Part shown: piece after piece, positions 26,083-33,611 of the stretch
Layout: every line of letters starts with the position of its first letter
Numbering within the stretch: the stretch's first letter is position 1
Assembly: GCA_047833665.1 (NCBI GenBank)
Contig: CP181261.1
Span: forward strand, 930,001-994,000
Direction: 5' to 3'
Origin: Caproicibacter sp047833665
GTDB lineage: Bacteria; Bacillota; Clostridia; Oscillospirales; Acutalibacteraceae
Length of the DNA stretch: 64,000 bases
Position numbers and translations under genes: made by a program
The notes under the pieces: generated by a model
What the model was told of the DNA's origin: nothing
The model's input: the letters and a program-made list of their open reading frames with translations, nothing else
Database searches by the model: none

Positions 26083-26922
26083 TTACTTTGCGCTGTGTAA
26101 CCTGTAGTTTTTATATTCCTCGCGTGATATGGTCAGGCAATAGTCTTTTGACCTCTGATACACGCGTCCGCCGATGGCAGGGTCAATGTCCTGCAGTTCA
26201 TCTATCGTCCATTCACTGGATATAATCGTGATGAGGTCCGGATGAATATATCGGAAATTGAGCAGTTCAAATGCCAAACGGATATCTCCGGGATTCGGCT
26301 GTCTGCGCTCTCCTGTGTCGTCCTGAACCGGTTTGAATAAATCGTCTATGTACAGCACCGAAACTCTTTTTAGCGGGTCAATCAGTTTTGCATATTCAAA
26401 CTCATCATTGATGGCCGCTTTGATTTGAACAGACTCGTCGCTCCACAGCATATACCGTACCGATTTCCCGCGGCACAGCAGTTCTCGCGATATTGCTGTA
26501 CAAATATGGGTTTTCCCCGCCCCGGACTGCCCGCCTGCGAAGAACCATTTGCCGGCGCAGTTATCTAAAAACTTCAGTGCCGTGCGCTTCATCTTTTTCT
26601 GCAGCGGCATATCCGTTTGAAACGACTCAAAGGTATAGCGATTCAGCAGAGTTTCCAGTCCACTGTTGCGGATTCTCTTCATGCTGTTACGAATTGCCCT
26701 ACAATGACAGGGCTTTGCTCGGATTTCATCATCTTCACCCTCAAAATAGACCACGCCTTTGTTTTTGCATATGGCACAGTCATACCCGGTCAAGTGCCCC
26801 GGAGTGGCGTTAAGATAGTCGCACTGTTTTTGCGTATATTCTCTATATGACAGTACCGAGAGGTCTCCTCGGCGGCGGTGCTGCCGGAATACCTGAGCTA
26901 CATTGCATCGCTCTGTTCCCAT
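26083..26922 (-). CDS. DnaC/IstB-like AAA+ helicase loader
   Basis: This 279-residue ATPase probably loads the replicative helicase for the mobile element. It has an N-terminal zinc-binding part (CAICKNKG and CHC), Walker A (GGQSGAGKTHICTAI), Walker B (SVLYIDDLFK), sensor 1 (LITIISSEWT) and the C-terminal GGRVYQR arginine-finger-like motif. The ATG at 26922 was chosen because GAGGAGGG lies 7 nt upstream; it overlaps the previous gene by 80 nt, as is common in phage replication modules. Confidence 0.85.
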   Translation of the reverse strand: MGTERCNVAQVFRQHRRRGDLSVLSYREYTQKQCDYLNATPGHLTGYDCAICKNKGVVYFEGEDDEIRAKPCHCRAIRNSMKRIRNSGLETLLNRYTFESFQTDMPLQKKMKRTALKFLDNCAGKWFFAGGQSGAGKTHICTAISRELLCRGKSVRYMLWSDESVQIKAAINDEFEYAKLIDPLKRVSVLYIDDLFKPVQDDTGERRQPNPGDIRLAFELLNFRYIHPDLITIISSEWTIDELQDIDPAIGGRVYQRSKDYCLTISREEYKNYRLHSAK

Positions 26923-27712
26923 AGTGAATCCCTCCTCTGTCCTGTTCGCGGGCAAGCCATCCTGTGATGAATTTCAGGATTCCCCGCTTCGTTTTCCGTC
27001 TGCGCGGATTGGCCATACACCAGCCGGCCATTTTCCTCAGTTCCTGCCGAACGTCAACGGCCGGATATAACCGGCTCCATTCGGCAATCTGATGCTCATA
27101 AACCGGATATTCCGTTCCGTCATTCAGAATGAGAGAAAGAAATGGATGCCGATCCGAAGCCGCGTCTGCGGGTTCGGATACTTCTTTCTTTTCTCTATTC
27201 TTTTCTTTCTTTTTCTCTTGTTTTATTTTATTTACTTTACTTTGTGGATTATTGTTCTCATTTACGGGGTTTTTGTCAGCATTTATCCAGACAATGTGTG
27301 CTTTTGGCACGATTTTGGCAACATCAACTAAGAGGTATTCTTTTCGGACTTTGACGCACTTACGGCGGCTCACAGCTTCAAAATACCTTTTCTGTATCCC
27401 ACGTGAAGTGAGAATATGGTATTTTTCAAACATGTCCTTGTCAAAAATACCTCTTCTGACCGCGGCTTTGACTATTTCAGAGACGGCATTGCCACCTGAC
27501 CCGGCGCGATTTAATCCCACGCTCCGGCCAAACAACAATGCAACCTCTTTTGTCCATTCACAGTAGTAACCTCGCGCATACACTCTTTGGTACAGCTTAA
27601 CGACTACCGCAAACCCTATTAATCCAAATTCGGCCTCGATTAAATCAAACTTCTCGTCCAGCATCACATCGAGTGGAAAGTAATCTACCCCGTCCTTTAA
27701 TGGACGAGCCAA
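26843..27712 (-). CDS. DUF4373 (Lin1244/Lin1753-type) replication initiator
   Basis: The 289 residues start with the DUF4373 N-terminal winged-helix domain (GVDYFPLDVMLDEKFDLIEA, EFGLIGFAVVVKLYQRVYA, GYYCEWTKEVALLFGRSVG). A Lys/Glu-rich linker (about 165-185) and a C-terminal DnaD-like helical part (AGWCMANPRRRKTKRGILKF, ITGWLAREQD) follow. Such proteins act as replisome organisers in phages and integrative elements and sit beside a DnaC-like loader, as here. The start is TTG, with AGGTGA 6 nt upstream. Confidence 0.8.
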   Translation of the reverse strand: MARPLKDGVDYFPLDVMLDEKFDLIEAEFGLIGFAVVVKLYQRVYARGYYCEWTKEVALLFGRSVGLNRAGSGGNAVSEIVKAAVRRGIFDKDMFEKYHILTSRGIQKRYFEAVSRRKCVKVRKEYLLVDVAKIVPKAHIVWINADKNPVNENNNPQSKVNKIKQEKKKEKNREKKEVSEPADAASDRHPFLSLILNDGTEYPVYEHQIAEWSRLYPAVDVRQELRKMAGWCMANPRRRKTKRGILKFITGWLAREQDRGGIHYGNRAMQCSSGIPAAPPPRRPLGTVI

Positions 27713-27779
27713 CTGTTATCACCTGCCGAATTGTTCCGGAACAACTTCGACGCATACAGTTCTTTTTTCACCGATGATT

Positions 27780-27986
27780 TCAAGCGGTTTTCTGTTTTTC
27801 TATATATTCCAGCAAATCATCCTTTTTTACGGCCCAAAGTTTCTCTCCGTTTTTAAAGGCCGGAAATTTTCCTTCCCTAGCGTCTTTTTTCAGCGCATCG
27901 TACCCGCGTCCAAGAATCATACAGGCGGTTTGAAGATTCATAACCACAGGCACCTGCGCCCAGTTGGTATAGATTTTCGTTCTCAT
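27780..27986 (-). CDS. Small helix-turn-helix protein, excisionase-like
   Basis: A 68-residue protein with a MerR/excisionase-type winged helix: MNLQTACMILGRGYDALKKD then GKFPAFKNGEKLWAVKKDDL. AGGTAGGTGA precedes the ATG. It lies between the first excisionase-like gene and the replication genes, so it may be a directionality factor or a replication regulator. No closer identity is visible. Confidence 0.65.
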   Translation of the reverse strand: MRTKIYTNWAQVPVVMNLQTACMILGRGYDALKKDAREGKFPAFKNGEKLWAVKKDDLLEYIEKQKTA

Positions 27987-28012
27987 ATAATCACCTACCT
28001 GCTCCTAGCCAA

Positions 28013-28183
28013 TTATGCAGTTTTACGGTTTTTCTCAAATACATCAATATCCTCTTGACGGATTCGATATTCCCTGCCAATTTTAATAGCTGGGAGTTTC
28101 TTTTTTCGAATCCACTCCCAAACGGTCATAATTTTCACCTTATACATCTCTGCAATTTCTGCACAGGTGAAATATTTCTCCAT
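28013..28183 (-). CDS. Excisionase-family DNA-binding protein
   Basis: This 56-residue protein has the pattern YFTCAEIAEMYKVKIMTVWE, WIRKKKLPAIKIGREYRI, RQEDIDVFEK, the standard excisionase/MerR-type fold. The ATG at 28183 has GGAGG 6 nt upstream; the longer frame to 28204 is not needed. It is the first gene leftward of the regulatory region and is transcribed away from the repressor, the expected place for an early gene under CI-type control. Confidence 0.78.
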   Translation of the reverse strand: MEKYFTCAEIAEMYKVKIMTVWEWIRKKKLPAIKIGREYRIRQEDIDVFEKNRKTA

Positions 28184-28204
28184 AAAATTCCTCCTTTTCT
28201 GCAA

Positions 28205-28418
28205 AAAAACACTTGCGTTTACTTTAGTTTTGTGCTATTCTTAGTTTGCTAAGTCAAATATGGCAGTATAGATATCATGCTCTATACTATTAGAATCCTT
28301 TCTTGTAAATTAGATATCTAAGTTTTGTCAATACTATATCATAGATAACTATGATAGTCAATAGAATTTATCATATAAATCTATATTTATATGCTGTGCA
28401 CAGAATGGTGGGGATAAT
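28205..28418. promoter_or_regulatory. Divergent regulatory region with repressor operators
   Basis: This AT-rich 214 bp lies between excisionase and repressor. Inverted repeats: AGTATAG/CTATACT (28265-28288), the perfect TTAGATATCTAA (28310-28321), and TATCATAG-ATAA-CTATGATA (28337-28356). TTGTCA at 28325-28330 and TATGAT at 28350-28355 may form a promoter with a long, 19-nt spacer for the repressor. Confidence 0.65.
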
Positions 28419-28850
28419 TTGGATACTTATGCTAAAATTGAAAAATTGATGGCGGACAGACACATCAGTGCATACCGCCTTTCCAAGGACACCGGAATTT
28501 CAACCGGACTTTTGTCCCAATGGAAAAAGCGAATGCAAAATCCATCGGTTGAAAAGCTGCAAATCATTGCCGATTATTTTCATGTATCAGTAGATTATCT
28601 GATAGGAAATGAACCGAAAGATACGCCTGTTCTGACGGAAAAAGATGAGCGGGATATTTCCAAACGCTTAGACCGGACCTTAGCCGATCTTGAAAATGCG
28701 CAGGGAGGACTGATGTTTGACGGTGAACCTTTAGATGATCTTACCAAAGAACTGTTAATCGCCAGTTTAAAAAAAGACTTAGAAATCAGCAAAAAAATTG
28801 CTAAACAAAAATATACTCCTAAAAAGTACAGAACAAAATCGGGTGGTTGA
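28419..28850 (+). CDS. XRE/CI-like repressor of the integrative module
   Basis: This 143-residue protein has an N-terminal XRE helix-turn-helix (SAYRLSKDTGISTGLLSQWK, PSVEKLQIIADYFHVSVDYL) and a C-terminal region without a LexA-type protease domain. A TTG start is used, with GGTGGGGA upstream; no ATG fits. The stop touches the ATG of the ImmA/IrrE gene, the classic repressor/anti-repressor-protease pair in which the metallopeptidase cleaves the repressor during DNA damage (family knowledge). Confidence 0.88.
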   Translation: MDTYAKIEKLMADRHISAYRLSKDTGISTGLLSQWKKRMQNPSVEKLQIIADYFHVSVDYLIGNEPKDTPVLTEKDERDISKRLDRTLADLENAQGGLMFDGEPLDDLTKELLIASLKKDLEISKKIAKQKYTPKKYRTKSGG

Positions 28851-29190
28851 ATGCGGATAAAACAGGTTGTAGAATCTCTTTGCCGGAAGTATGGCACACG
28901 GAATCCTTTTGAATTAGCGGATTACAAAAACATTCAGGTTCTGAAATTGCCGCTTGGCAGCATTAAGGGATATTACAACAAATGTTTTCGACATAAAATG
29001 ATACATATCAACAGCGATATACCACTTCAAGAGCAGCGGTTTACCTGTGCCCATGAATTAGGGCACAGTATCCTTCATCCGGATTCCAATACGCTTTTCC
29101 TCAGCGTCAATACCCTATTCCCAATTGGCAGATTTGAGAGGGAGGCAAATTATTTTGCAATTGATTTGTTAATTTCGGATGACGAACTGA

Positions 29191-30253
29191 TGTAGGACTA
29201 CAATACATATTGGACAGTTGAGAAAAAATAAAATACAGAAATGGACACATCGGTTAAAATAAAGCTACACAAACCAAATCATACCGAAAGGAAGTGCCCA
29301 TTTCTGCATGAATAGTGTAACACAAGACATGAAGTTTAGGCAATCCCTAATGATCTATGCTCAAAAGTACGGTGTTAGCCGTGCAAGCCGAAAATACAAC
29401 AAAAGCCGTTCCTTTATCTATTTTTGGATGGCCCGGTATGACGGTACATTAGAATCGTTGGCTTGCCGGTCTAGGAGGCCTCACAGTCATCCAAACCAGC
29501 ATACACCTGCCGAGTTAAAGCTGATTCGCGACATGCGGCGCAGAAATCCCGACCTCGGTATGATTGAACTATGGTCTCGGTTGAAAAAGCGGGGATACAC
29601 ACGATGTCCGGAAAGTCTGTTCCGTGTAATGCGCCGAATGGGAATGTTCCCAGAATCAAAACCAAAGAAGAAATATCAGCCAAAGCCATACGAGCAAATG
29701 ACGCATCCCGGAGAGCGCATTCAGATCGATGTAAAAGTAGTTCCAAAGCGCTGTATTGCCAACCCTGAGCTTCGGCTTTTCCAGTACACAGCTATTGATG
29801 AATTTTCTAGGCTGCGTTTTCTGGCAGCGTACCCTGAACAGAGTACTTACTCTTCTGCTGACTTTCTAAAACGAGCTGTCGAATGGTTTGCCCGGCGCGG
29901 CGTTCGTGTAGAATGCGTTCAAACTGACAACGGTTTTGAATTCACCAACCGTTTCTCACCTTCCAAGAAACATCTGCTGACGTTGTTCGAAGCCACTGCC
30001 GCTAAACTTCATATCCGGCACAAGTTAATTCGTCCTTATACCCCTAGGCACAACGGGAAAGTGGAACGCAGTCATCGCGAAGACCAAAAACGCTTTTATG
30101 ACAAACACCATTTTTACTCTTTAGCGGACTTTGAAAACCAACTTTCCATCTACTTAAGACGCTCTAATAATATGCCGATGCGTCCTCTTCATTGGTTGTC
30201 TCCTTCTGAATTTTTACATTCCCATACTGTCCAATATGTTTGACAAACCTACA
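29191..30253 (+). mobile_element. IS481-like insertion sequence, copy 1 (1063 bp)
   Basis: The ends are TGTAGG...CCTACA. The terminal inverted repeats share TGTAGG and CATATTGGACAGT within about 28 bp. The flanks carry an identical 26-bp duplication (29165-29190 and 30254-30279). It contains one transposase gene and is nearly identical to the copy at 46.8 kb. Confidence 0.93.
29308..30243 (+). CDS. IS481-family transposase, copy 1
   Basis: This 311-residue transposase has N-terminal helix-turn-helix regions (MIYAQKYGVSRASRKYNKSR; LGMIELWSRLKKRGYTRCPE) and an rve-type DDE core: Asp in IQIDVKVVPKR, Asp in VQTDNGFEFTNR, Glu in HNGKVERSHREDQKRFYDKH. The catalytic triad is present and the frame is intact, so it is probably active. 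It differs from copy 2 at only a few residues (for example MTHPGERI against MTYPGERI and GVRVECV against GVHVECV). Confidence 0.9.
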   Translation: MNSVTQDMKFRQSLMIYAQKYGVSRASRKYNKSRSFIYFWMARYDGTLESLACRSRRPHSHPNQHTPAELKLIRDMRRRNPDLGMIELWSRLKKRGYTRCPESLFRVMRRMGMFPESKPKKKYQPKPYEQMTHPGERIQIDVKVVPKRCIANPELRLFQYTAIDEFSRLRFLAAYPEQSTYSSADFLKRAVEWFARRGVRVECVQTDNGFEFTNRFSPSKKHLLTLFEATAAKLHIRHKLIRPYTPRHNGKVERSHREDQKRFYDKHHFYSLADFENQLSIYLRRSNNMPMRPLHWLSPSEFLHSHTVQYV

Positions 30254-30374
30254 TTTGTTAATTTCGGATGACGAACTGAAAGAATATCTGAACTATTCCA
30301 TTCCGGAGATTGCAGCTTGTTTCCATGTAAATGAAGAATTAATGCAGTATAGAATTAATGAATTAAGCATATAA

Positions 30375-30490
30375 AAATACCTCCTTGGCATAAACCAAGA
30401 AGGATGGTGTACTATCAGCAGGGCTGACAGTATAGAGAATTACAATTAAATGAGACCTGTTCAGCCCTCTGAATGAAGGAGGGTATTTTT
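30375..30490 (+). other. Leader of the integrase gene
   Basis: It contains a CTTGG/CCAAG hairpin (about 30388-30403). No gene is present. This is a possible place for an attachment site, but no matching core was found elsewhere in the window. Confidence 0.3.
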
Positions 30491-31579
30491 GTGCCGAAAA
30501 AGCGAAATACAAAACGGCAAGATGGCCGTATTGCTGTTCAGGTTTATCTGGGACGAGTGGATGGGAAGCGGCGATATAAGACCGTTTACGGCAGAACACA
30601 AAAGGAGGCAGATGAGAAAGCGCTGCAAGTTAAACTTGCAATGAAAAAAGGCATCGATGTCACGGCTGAAAATGACACTTTTGGACAGTGGGCTGAACGC
30701 TGGATTAAATTGAAAAAGTGTTCGCCCGGGCGTTTGAAAATATGCCGATATTCCATTGAGAAATTGGCACCTATTTCTGAAATTCCCATCAGCAAAATAA
30801 AGCCATCGCAGATTCAAGAGATTATACAGCAATATGCAAATTTTAATCCGACCACAGGAAAACCGAGTGCACGAAAAACGCTTCTGGATCTTAGAAATGC
30901 TGCACATCAAATTTTTGATCTTGCGATTAAGAATCGTATTATTGATTGGAATCCGGTCAATGCTGTGGAAATTCCTTCAGACGCTCCTCAAGAACGCAGG
31001 GAAGCGTTACCGATTGAATGGGTTTTATTGATCGAATCTACACAACACAAAGCGCAATTAGCGGCAATGATTATGTTGTATGCTGGATTGCGTCGCGGTG
31101 AATTGCTTGCATTGGAATGGAATCAAGTTGACCTTGTAAACGGCTGTATTCATATCACCCAATCAGTAGAAATGTATTCCGGAAAGCCACACATAAAAGA
31201 AGGGGGAAAGACACAATACGCGCGGAGAACAGTTTATATACCTGATAAGCTGATTAACTATCTGCGGCCATTGGCGCAGACGCATATAGCTCCGTTGCAT
31301 GGACCGGATCTTGTGTTTCCAGCCGCACATGGTGGCCCAATGGGAAATGCGAGCTGGGAACGTCTTTGGAAATCATATATGAAGGCATTGTCGGAAGCAG
31401 CAGGGAAGCCGGTGTGGTTTACAGCACATCAGCTCCGCCACACCTTTGCAACGTCACTGTATCTTGCAGGTATTGATGTTAAAACGGCACAGGATCAGTT
31501 AGGCCATGCTGATGTAGAAACAACAATGGACATTTATACGCATCTTGATCGACAATATAAACGTCGCAGTATGGGATAG
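30491..31579 (+). CDS. Tyrosine site-specific integrase
   Basis: The protein has 362 residues from the GTG, chosen because AGGAGG (30477-30482) lies 8 nt upstream. It has an N-terminal arm-binding AP2-like region (GRVDGKRRYKTVYGRTQKEA), a SAM-like core-binding domain, and a catalytic domain with Arg (MLYAGLRRGELLALEW), HQLRHTFATSLYLAG, LGHADVETTMDIYTH and the Tyr nucleophile. It integrates and excises the module. Its last codons (Gly, stop) lie inside the terminal repeat of the downstream IS256-type element, so the original C terminus has probably been trimmed slightly. Confidence 0.92.
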   Translation: MPKKRNTKRQDGRIAVQVYLGRVDGKRRYKTVYGRTQKEADEKALQVKLAMKKGIDVTAENDTFGQWAERWIKLKKCSPGRLKICRYSIEKLAPISEIPISKIKPSQIQEIIQQYANFNPTTGKPSARKTLLDLRNAAHQIFDLAIKNRIIDWNPVNAVEIPSDAPQERREALPIEWVLLIESTQHKAQLAAMIMLYAGLRRGELLALEWNQVDLVNGCIHITQSVEMYSGKPHIKEGGKTQYARRTVYIPDKLINYLRPLAQTHIAPLHGPDLVFPAAHGGPMGNASWERLWKSYMKALSEAAGKPVWFTAHQLRHTFATSLYLAGIDVKTAQDQLGHADVETTMDIYTHLDRQYKRRSMG

Positions 31580-32906
31580 AGTACAATAAAGTTCGCAATT
31601 TCATAAAGGCATAGAAAAGTCATTGGGACTCCGATAAAATGAATGGTGATAAGACATTCAAAGAAGGAGAGATACCCAATGACTCAAAAAAAGAATACCA
31701 CAGATTTGACAGAATTGCTACTAAAATGTATGGCGCAGCCGGATCCAATGCTGTCAATGCTGGAATGGCTGTGTACCCGTCTAATGGAAGCAGAGGTCTC
31801 CGGTATCGTTGGCGCAGAAAAGAATGCACACAATCCGTCCCGCCGTGATTACCGCTGCGGCTATCGGCCACGTCGATTGGATACTCGTATGGGGACGATG
31901 TATCTGATGGTACCAAAACTCCGAAATCAGGGCTATATCCCGTTTTTCGTAACAGAACGCAAGCGCAGTGAAGCAGCGCTGATTCAAGTGGTTCAAGAAG
32001 CGTTTGTGCAGGGTGTATCTACGCGAAAGATGGAGAAACTAGCTCGCAGTCTTGGAATTGAGAATCTTTCCCGCAGTCAAGTCAGTGAAATGACGAAAGG
32101 CCTTAACGAGCAGGTGCAGTACTTCCGCAGCCGGCCTCTGACGGGTCGCTATCCTGTCATTTGGACAGATGCACTGTATGAAAAAATTCGTATGGATGGC
32201 CGGGTCGTCAGCATGGCTGTGATGGTAGTTTGCGGCGTCAATGAACAGGGGCATAGGGATATCCTCGCCGTGGAGCCAATGCTCGATGAATCCAAAGAAA
32301 GTTATTCTCAATTGTTTCAAAGTCTTCTCGATCGTGGTCTGAAAATACCGCTCCTGGTGATTTCAGACGCAAATAAAGGGCTGATTGCAGCCATCCGTGA
32401 GAGTTTTCCGGGAGCCTCTTGGCAACGGTGCAAAGTCCATTTTATGCGAAATATTTTGGCTCATGTACCCCAGAAGGAAAAAGAATCCTTTGCGGCTCAG
32501 TTAAAAGAAATTTGGTTAGCACCTTCCGCTAAAATAGCTAGACAACGCGCAGAGCAAATATCAGAACAGTATGGAAAACGCTTTCCAAAAGCAATTGAGC
32601 TTCTGCAAGATGGGCTGGAAGATTCTCTAGCTTTCTACGCCTTTCCGGAACTCGACGCCCGCAAAATTTCCTCGACCAATATGTTGGAACGACTGAACAA
32701 GGAAATCCGCCGCAGAACCAGTGTAGTCGGAATATTTCCTAATCCGGATTCCTACCTACGGCTGGTAACAACATGTCTGATGGAATATGCGGAAGACTGG
32801 TCTGTTTCCAGAGCATACTTAAACCCGAAATCCATTCTTTCACTGTTAAACGTAGCCTAATTCATTTTTCGGAGTCCCGAAATTGCGAACTTCCCTTGAC
32901 ACTAGC
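31575..32906 (+). mobile_element. IS256-family insertion sequence (intact transposase)
   Basis: The element runs from GATAGAGT to about ACACTAGC. The inner terminal repeat AAGTTCGCAATTTC plus GGGACTCCG is present at both ends, although the left end carries an extra block of about 24 bp (AAAGGCATAGAAAAGTCATT) that the right end lacks. No target duplication is visible, so the exact edges are approximate. Confidence 0.75.
31679..32860 (+). CDS. IS256-family (Mutator) transposase
   Basis: A 393-residue transposase with AAGGAGAG before the ATG. The family core is complete: NPSRRDYRCGYRPRRLDTRM, FVTERKRSEAALIQVVQEAF, an Asp in YPVIWTDALYEKIR, LLVISDANKGLIAAIRESFP, WQRCKVHFMRNILAHVP and the C-terminal Glu in STNMLERLNKEIRRRTSVVG. 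It is probably functional. Adjacent copies and fossils (14.2 kb, 33 kb) show the family has been active in this genome. Confidence 0.93.
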   Translation: MTQKKNTTDLTELLLKCMAQPDPMLSMLEWLCTRLMEAEVSGIVGAEKNAHNPSRRDYRCGYRPRRLDTRMGTMYLMVPKLRNQGYIPFFVTERKRSEAALIQVVQEAFVQGVSTRKMEKLARSLGIENLSRSQVSEMTKGLNEQVQYFRSRPLTGRYPVIWTDALYEKIRMDGRVVSMAVMVVCGVNEQGHRDILAVEPMLDESKESYSQLFQSLLDRGLKIPLLVISDANKGLIAAIRESFPGASWQRCKVHFMRNILAHVPQKEKESFAAQLKEIWLAPSAKIARQRAEQISEQYGKRFPKAIELLQDGLEDSLAFYAFPELDARKISSTNMLERLNKEIRRRTSVVGIFPNPDSYLRLVTTCLMEYAEDWSVSRAYLNPKSILSLLNVA

Positions 32907-32912
32907 GACAAG

Positions 32913-33601
32913 GATAGAGCACAATAAAGTTCGCAATTTCGTAAAGGCATAGAAAAGTCATTGGGACTCCGATAAAATGAATGGTGCTAAAGACATTCAA
33001 AAAAGGAGAGATACCCAATGACTCACAAAAAGAATACCACAGATTTGACAGAATTGCTACTAAAATGTATGGCGCAGCCGGATCCAATGCTGTCGATGCT
33101 GGAATGGTTGTGTACCCGTCTGATGGAAGCAGAGGTTTCCGGTATCGTTGGCGCAAAAAAGAATGCACACAATCCATCCCGCCGTGATTACCGCTGCGGC
33201 TATCGGCCGTGTGGATTGGATAAGTAATCTTTCCCGCAGTCAAGTCAGTGAAATGACGAAAGGCTTTAACGAGCAGGTGCAGTACTTCCGCAGCCGGCCT
33301 CTGACGGGGCGCTATCCTGTTATTTGATGCACGGTATGAAAAAATCCGTATGGATGGCCGGGTCGTCAACATGGCTGTGATGGTGGTCTGCGGCGTCAAT
33401 GAGCAGGGACATAGAGATATCATTGCTTGCAAAATCTCCTCAACCAATATGCTTAGAACGGCTGAACAAGGACATTTGCCGCAGAACCAGCGTAGTTGGA
33501 ATCTTCCCAAATTCAGATTCCTATCTACGGCTGGTCATTTTTTGGAGTTCCAATGATTTTCTTATCCCTTTACAAAATCGTGAACTTTCCTATGCTGTAT
33601 C
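32913..33601 (+). mobile_element. Internally deleted IS256-type derivative
   Basis: Six bases after the intact copy, a 689-bp relative begins GATAGAGCACAATAAAGTTC and ends with the complementary long terminal repeat (AAAGTTCACG read inward, then the AAGGGATAAGAAAA block). Both ends carry the long version of the repeat. The interior has at least three deletions relative to the intact copy. Confidence 0.8.
33018..33556 (+). pseudogene. Broken IS256-type transposase
   Basis: It starts like the intact transposase (MTHKKNTTDLTELLLKCMAQ) to RRDYRCGYRPCGLDK and then stops. The following DNA matches SRSQVSEMTKG, then DGRVVNMAVMVVCGVNEQGH, then KISSTNML, in shifting frames with the intervening parts missing. 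It cannot make a transposase. Confidence 0.85.
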
Positions 33602-33611
33602 TTGCCAATGC

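Larger units (their letters stand above)
28851..30374 (+). pseudogene. ImmA/IrrE metallopeptidase, split by an IS481-like element
   Basis: The first part (28851-29190) encodes an ImmA-type zinc protease with the active-site HELGH (FTCAHELGHSILHPDSN). The IS at 29191-30253 then interrupts it. Removing the IS and one copy of the 26-bp target duplication restores a clean frame from ...LLISDDEL into KEYLNYSIPEIAACFHVNEE and a stop at 30374, for 144 residues in total. As it stands the product ends at a stop within the IS (29195), after the catalytic motif but without the last 31 residues. Confidence 0.9.

Noticed and set aside
31574..32920. GGATAGAG on both sides of the IS256-type element as an 8-bp target duplication
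   Set aside because: The same bases begin the terminal repeat of the neighbouring deleted copy and recur (as GATACAG) at its far end, so they belong to the element's ends, not to duplicated target.
33018..33556. Treating the short frames in the second IS256-type copy as separate small genes
   Set aside because: Each aligns to a segment of the intact transposase; they are fragments left by internal deletions.
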